A stretch of 6,937 nt of DNA from Methanomassiliicoccaceae archaeon UBA537 (GTDB lineage Archaea > Thermoplasmatota > Thermoplasmata > Methanomassiliicoccales > Methanomethylophilaceae), in the NCBI GenBank assembly GCA_002504495.1, contig DATC01000050.1, forward strand, positions 1 to 6,937, written 5' to 3'. The notes beneath the pieces were generated by a model, which saw only the letters and a list, made by a program, of their open reading frames with translations, made no database searches and was not told the origin of the DNA. This document shows positions 6,274 through 6,937 of the stretch, piece after piece. Every line of letters starts with the position of its first letter. The first letter of the stretch is position 1. The position numbers and the translations under genes were made by a program.

Positions 6274-6281
6274 ATATAGAT
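6274..6281 (-). promoter_or_regulatory. Possible TATA element of the MATE gene
   Basis: On the minus strand the sequence atctatat is centred about 30 bases before the ATG at 6247, which would give a leaderless or nearly leaderless mRNA, consistent with the missing ribosome binding site. Alternatively the self-complementary ttataa at 6313-6318 could serve both directions and leave a leader of about 40 bases on the MATE side. Confidence 0.4.
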
Positions 6282-6309
6282 GCGTGCTCGGAAATCGGTC
6301 CGACTCAGC

Positions 6310-6319
6310 TATTTATAAG
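6310..6319 (+). promoter_or_regulatory. TATA-box promoter of abce1
   Basis: The sequence tatttataag lies 21-30 bases before the ATG at 6340. It is the strongest TATA match in the divergent region and predicts a very short or absent leader. Confidence 0.6.
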
Positions 6320-6330
6320 GGCACTGAATC

Positions 6331-6334
6331 GGAG
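6331..6334 (+). promoter_or_regulatory. Shine-Dalgarno-like GGAG of abce1
   Basis: GGAG is followed by cgcgc and then the ATG at 6340, almost the same arrangement as before metG. Whether it is in the mRNA depends on the exact transcription start, which the TATA position puts close to the start codon. Confidence 0.45.
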
Positions 6335-6339
6335 CGCGC

Positions 6340-6937
6340 ATGCGGATCGCTGCGGTATTGAACGACAGATGCCAGAACAAGAAGTGCAACCAGGAGTGCG
6401 CCAAGTTCTGCCCCCTGAACAGGACCGGGGTGGAGTGCGTCACATTCGGGGAGAGAGGGAAGCCGATAATATCGGAGACTCTGTGCCAGGGATGCGGCAT
6501 CTGCGTCAACAAATGCCAATTCGATGCCGTCAAGATCATCGGTCTCGCCGACGAGCTCAAGACGGACCTCGTCCACCAGTACGGCCTCAACTCGTTCCGC
6601 CTGTACCGCCTCCCGATACCGAAGAAGGGACTTGTGACCGGAATCCTCGGTCCCAACGGTATCGGAAAGACCACCGCGATCAAGATCCTCAGCGGGATAG
6701 AGATCCCCAATCTGGGAAGATTCGAGGACCCTCCCTCCAAGGAGGAGGTGCTCGAGAGCTTCGCCGGCACCGAGCTCCACGACTATCTGGAGAACCTGTA
6801 CTCTGGGAAGATCCGCACCGCGATGAAGCCCCAGTACGTTGACCAGCTGCCCAAGGCTGTCAAAGGGGTCGTCAGAGACCTCCTCTCCAACATACCCGCC
6901 CCCCGCATGACCCTCGACCAGGCGATCGAGACGTTCG
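6340..6937 (+). CDS. abce1: ABCE1/RLI ribosome-recycling ATPase, N-terminal 199 residues (cut by window edge)
   Basis: ABCE1 splits ribosomal subunits after termination, together with release factor aRF1 or Pelota. The N-terminal iron-sulfur domain is complete. The first cluster has Cys11, 16, 20 and 24, with Pro25 and the TGVECV segment after it. The second is a ferredoxin-like CQGCGICVNKC with Cys49, 52, 55 and 59. The NSFRLYRLPIP segment (the Y-loop region) leads into the first ATPase domain, with Walker A GPNGIGKTT at 104-112. The frame remains open to the right edge before the first ABC signature motif, so roughly the last two thirds lie outside. Two of the three bases of ABC domain diagnosis (signature and Walker B) are therefore unseen, but the Fe-S domain plus Walker A combination is specific for this family. 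It is divergent from the MATE gene with 92 bases between starts; the two are probably not functionally linked. Confidence 0.96.
   Translation, partial: MRIAAVLNDRCQNKKCNQECAKFCPLNRTGVECVTFGERGKPIISETLCQGCGICVNKCQFDAVKIIGLADELKTDLVHQYGLNSFRLYRLPIPKKGLVTGILGPNGIGKTTAIKILSGIEIPNLGRFEDPPSKEEVLESFAGTELHDYLENLYSGKIRTAMKPQYVDQLPKAVKGVVRDLLSNIPAPRMTLDQAIETF

Noticed and set aside
5856..6842. 328-residue plus-strand frame across the MATE start, divergent promoter and abce1
   Set aside because: It crosses two clear genes and their shared promoter region in the wrong frame; the translation is compositionally biased.
1..6937. CRISPR array, tRNA/rRNA genes, integrase or attachment sites
   Set aside because: No regularly spaced repeats, no tRNA cloverleaf-like segments and no recombinase motifs were seen in any gap.

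Overview
The window looks like archaeal chromosome. It carries ABCE1/RLI, an archaeal-type methionyl-tRNA synthetase with four CxxC zinc-knuckle pairs, and TATA-box promoters placed about 25 bases before starts or leaders. GC-rich third codon positions, the Ada/COG1600/MATE accessory genes and short leaders would fit a moderately GC-rich euryarchaeon such as a gut or sediment Thermoplasmata/Methanomassiliicoccales relative. That lineage call is inference, because no rRNA or marker gene in the window settles it.

Region 1 (1-1840) is the worn, accessory half. It opens with the C-terminal half of an ISL3-family transposase on the minus strand, which runs off the left edge and has lost its N-terminal half at the other end. 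Abutting it on the plus strand is a small stand-alone Ada-type zinc/methyl-acceptor domain protein (654-917). Next comes a COG1600 (QueG-like) iron-sulfur protein gene (1007-1801), interrupted at codon 83 by an in-frame TAA and closed by a strong intrinsic-terminator-like hairpin (1811-1839). Codon choice here is visibly more A/T-ending than in the rest of the window.

Region 2 (1949-6247) is a minus-strand block of housekeeping and transport genes. A MATE-family multidrug/Na+ or H+ antiporter lies upstream. It is followed by metG, whose promoter and start lie inside the apparent 3' end of the MATE frame. metG then overlaps a PHP-domain phosphoesterase gene by ATGA, so those two are almost certainly co-transcribed and translationally coupled. 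The intergenic space at 1840-1948 separates the convergent plus and minus genes and holds no gene that I can see.

Region 3 (6248-6937) is a 92-base divergent promoter region with TATA elements for both directions and a perfect 12-base palindrome just upstream of the MATE start. After it comes the 5' part of abce1 (ribosome recycling ATPase), which runs off the right edge.

I found no CRISPR array, RNA gene or clearly new multi-gene system. The points most worth a second look are the single-codon lesion in the COG1600 gene, the anomalous 125-base MATE/metG overlap, the extra C-terminal segment of MetRS that re-uses the start motif of its own tRNA-binding domain, and the palindrome in the MATE promoter.
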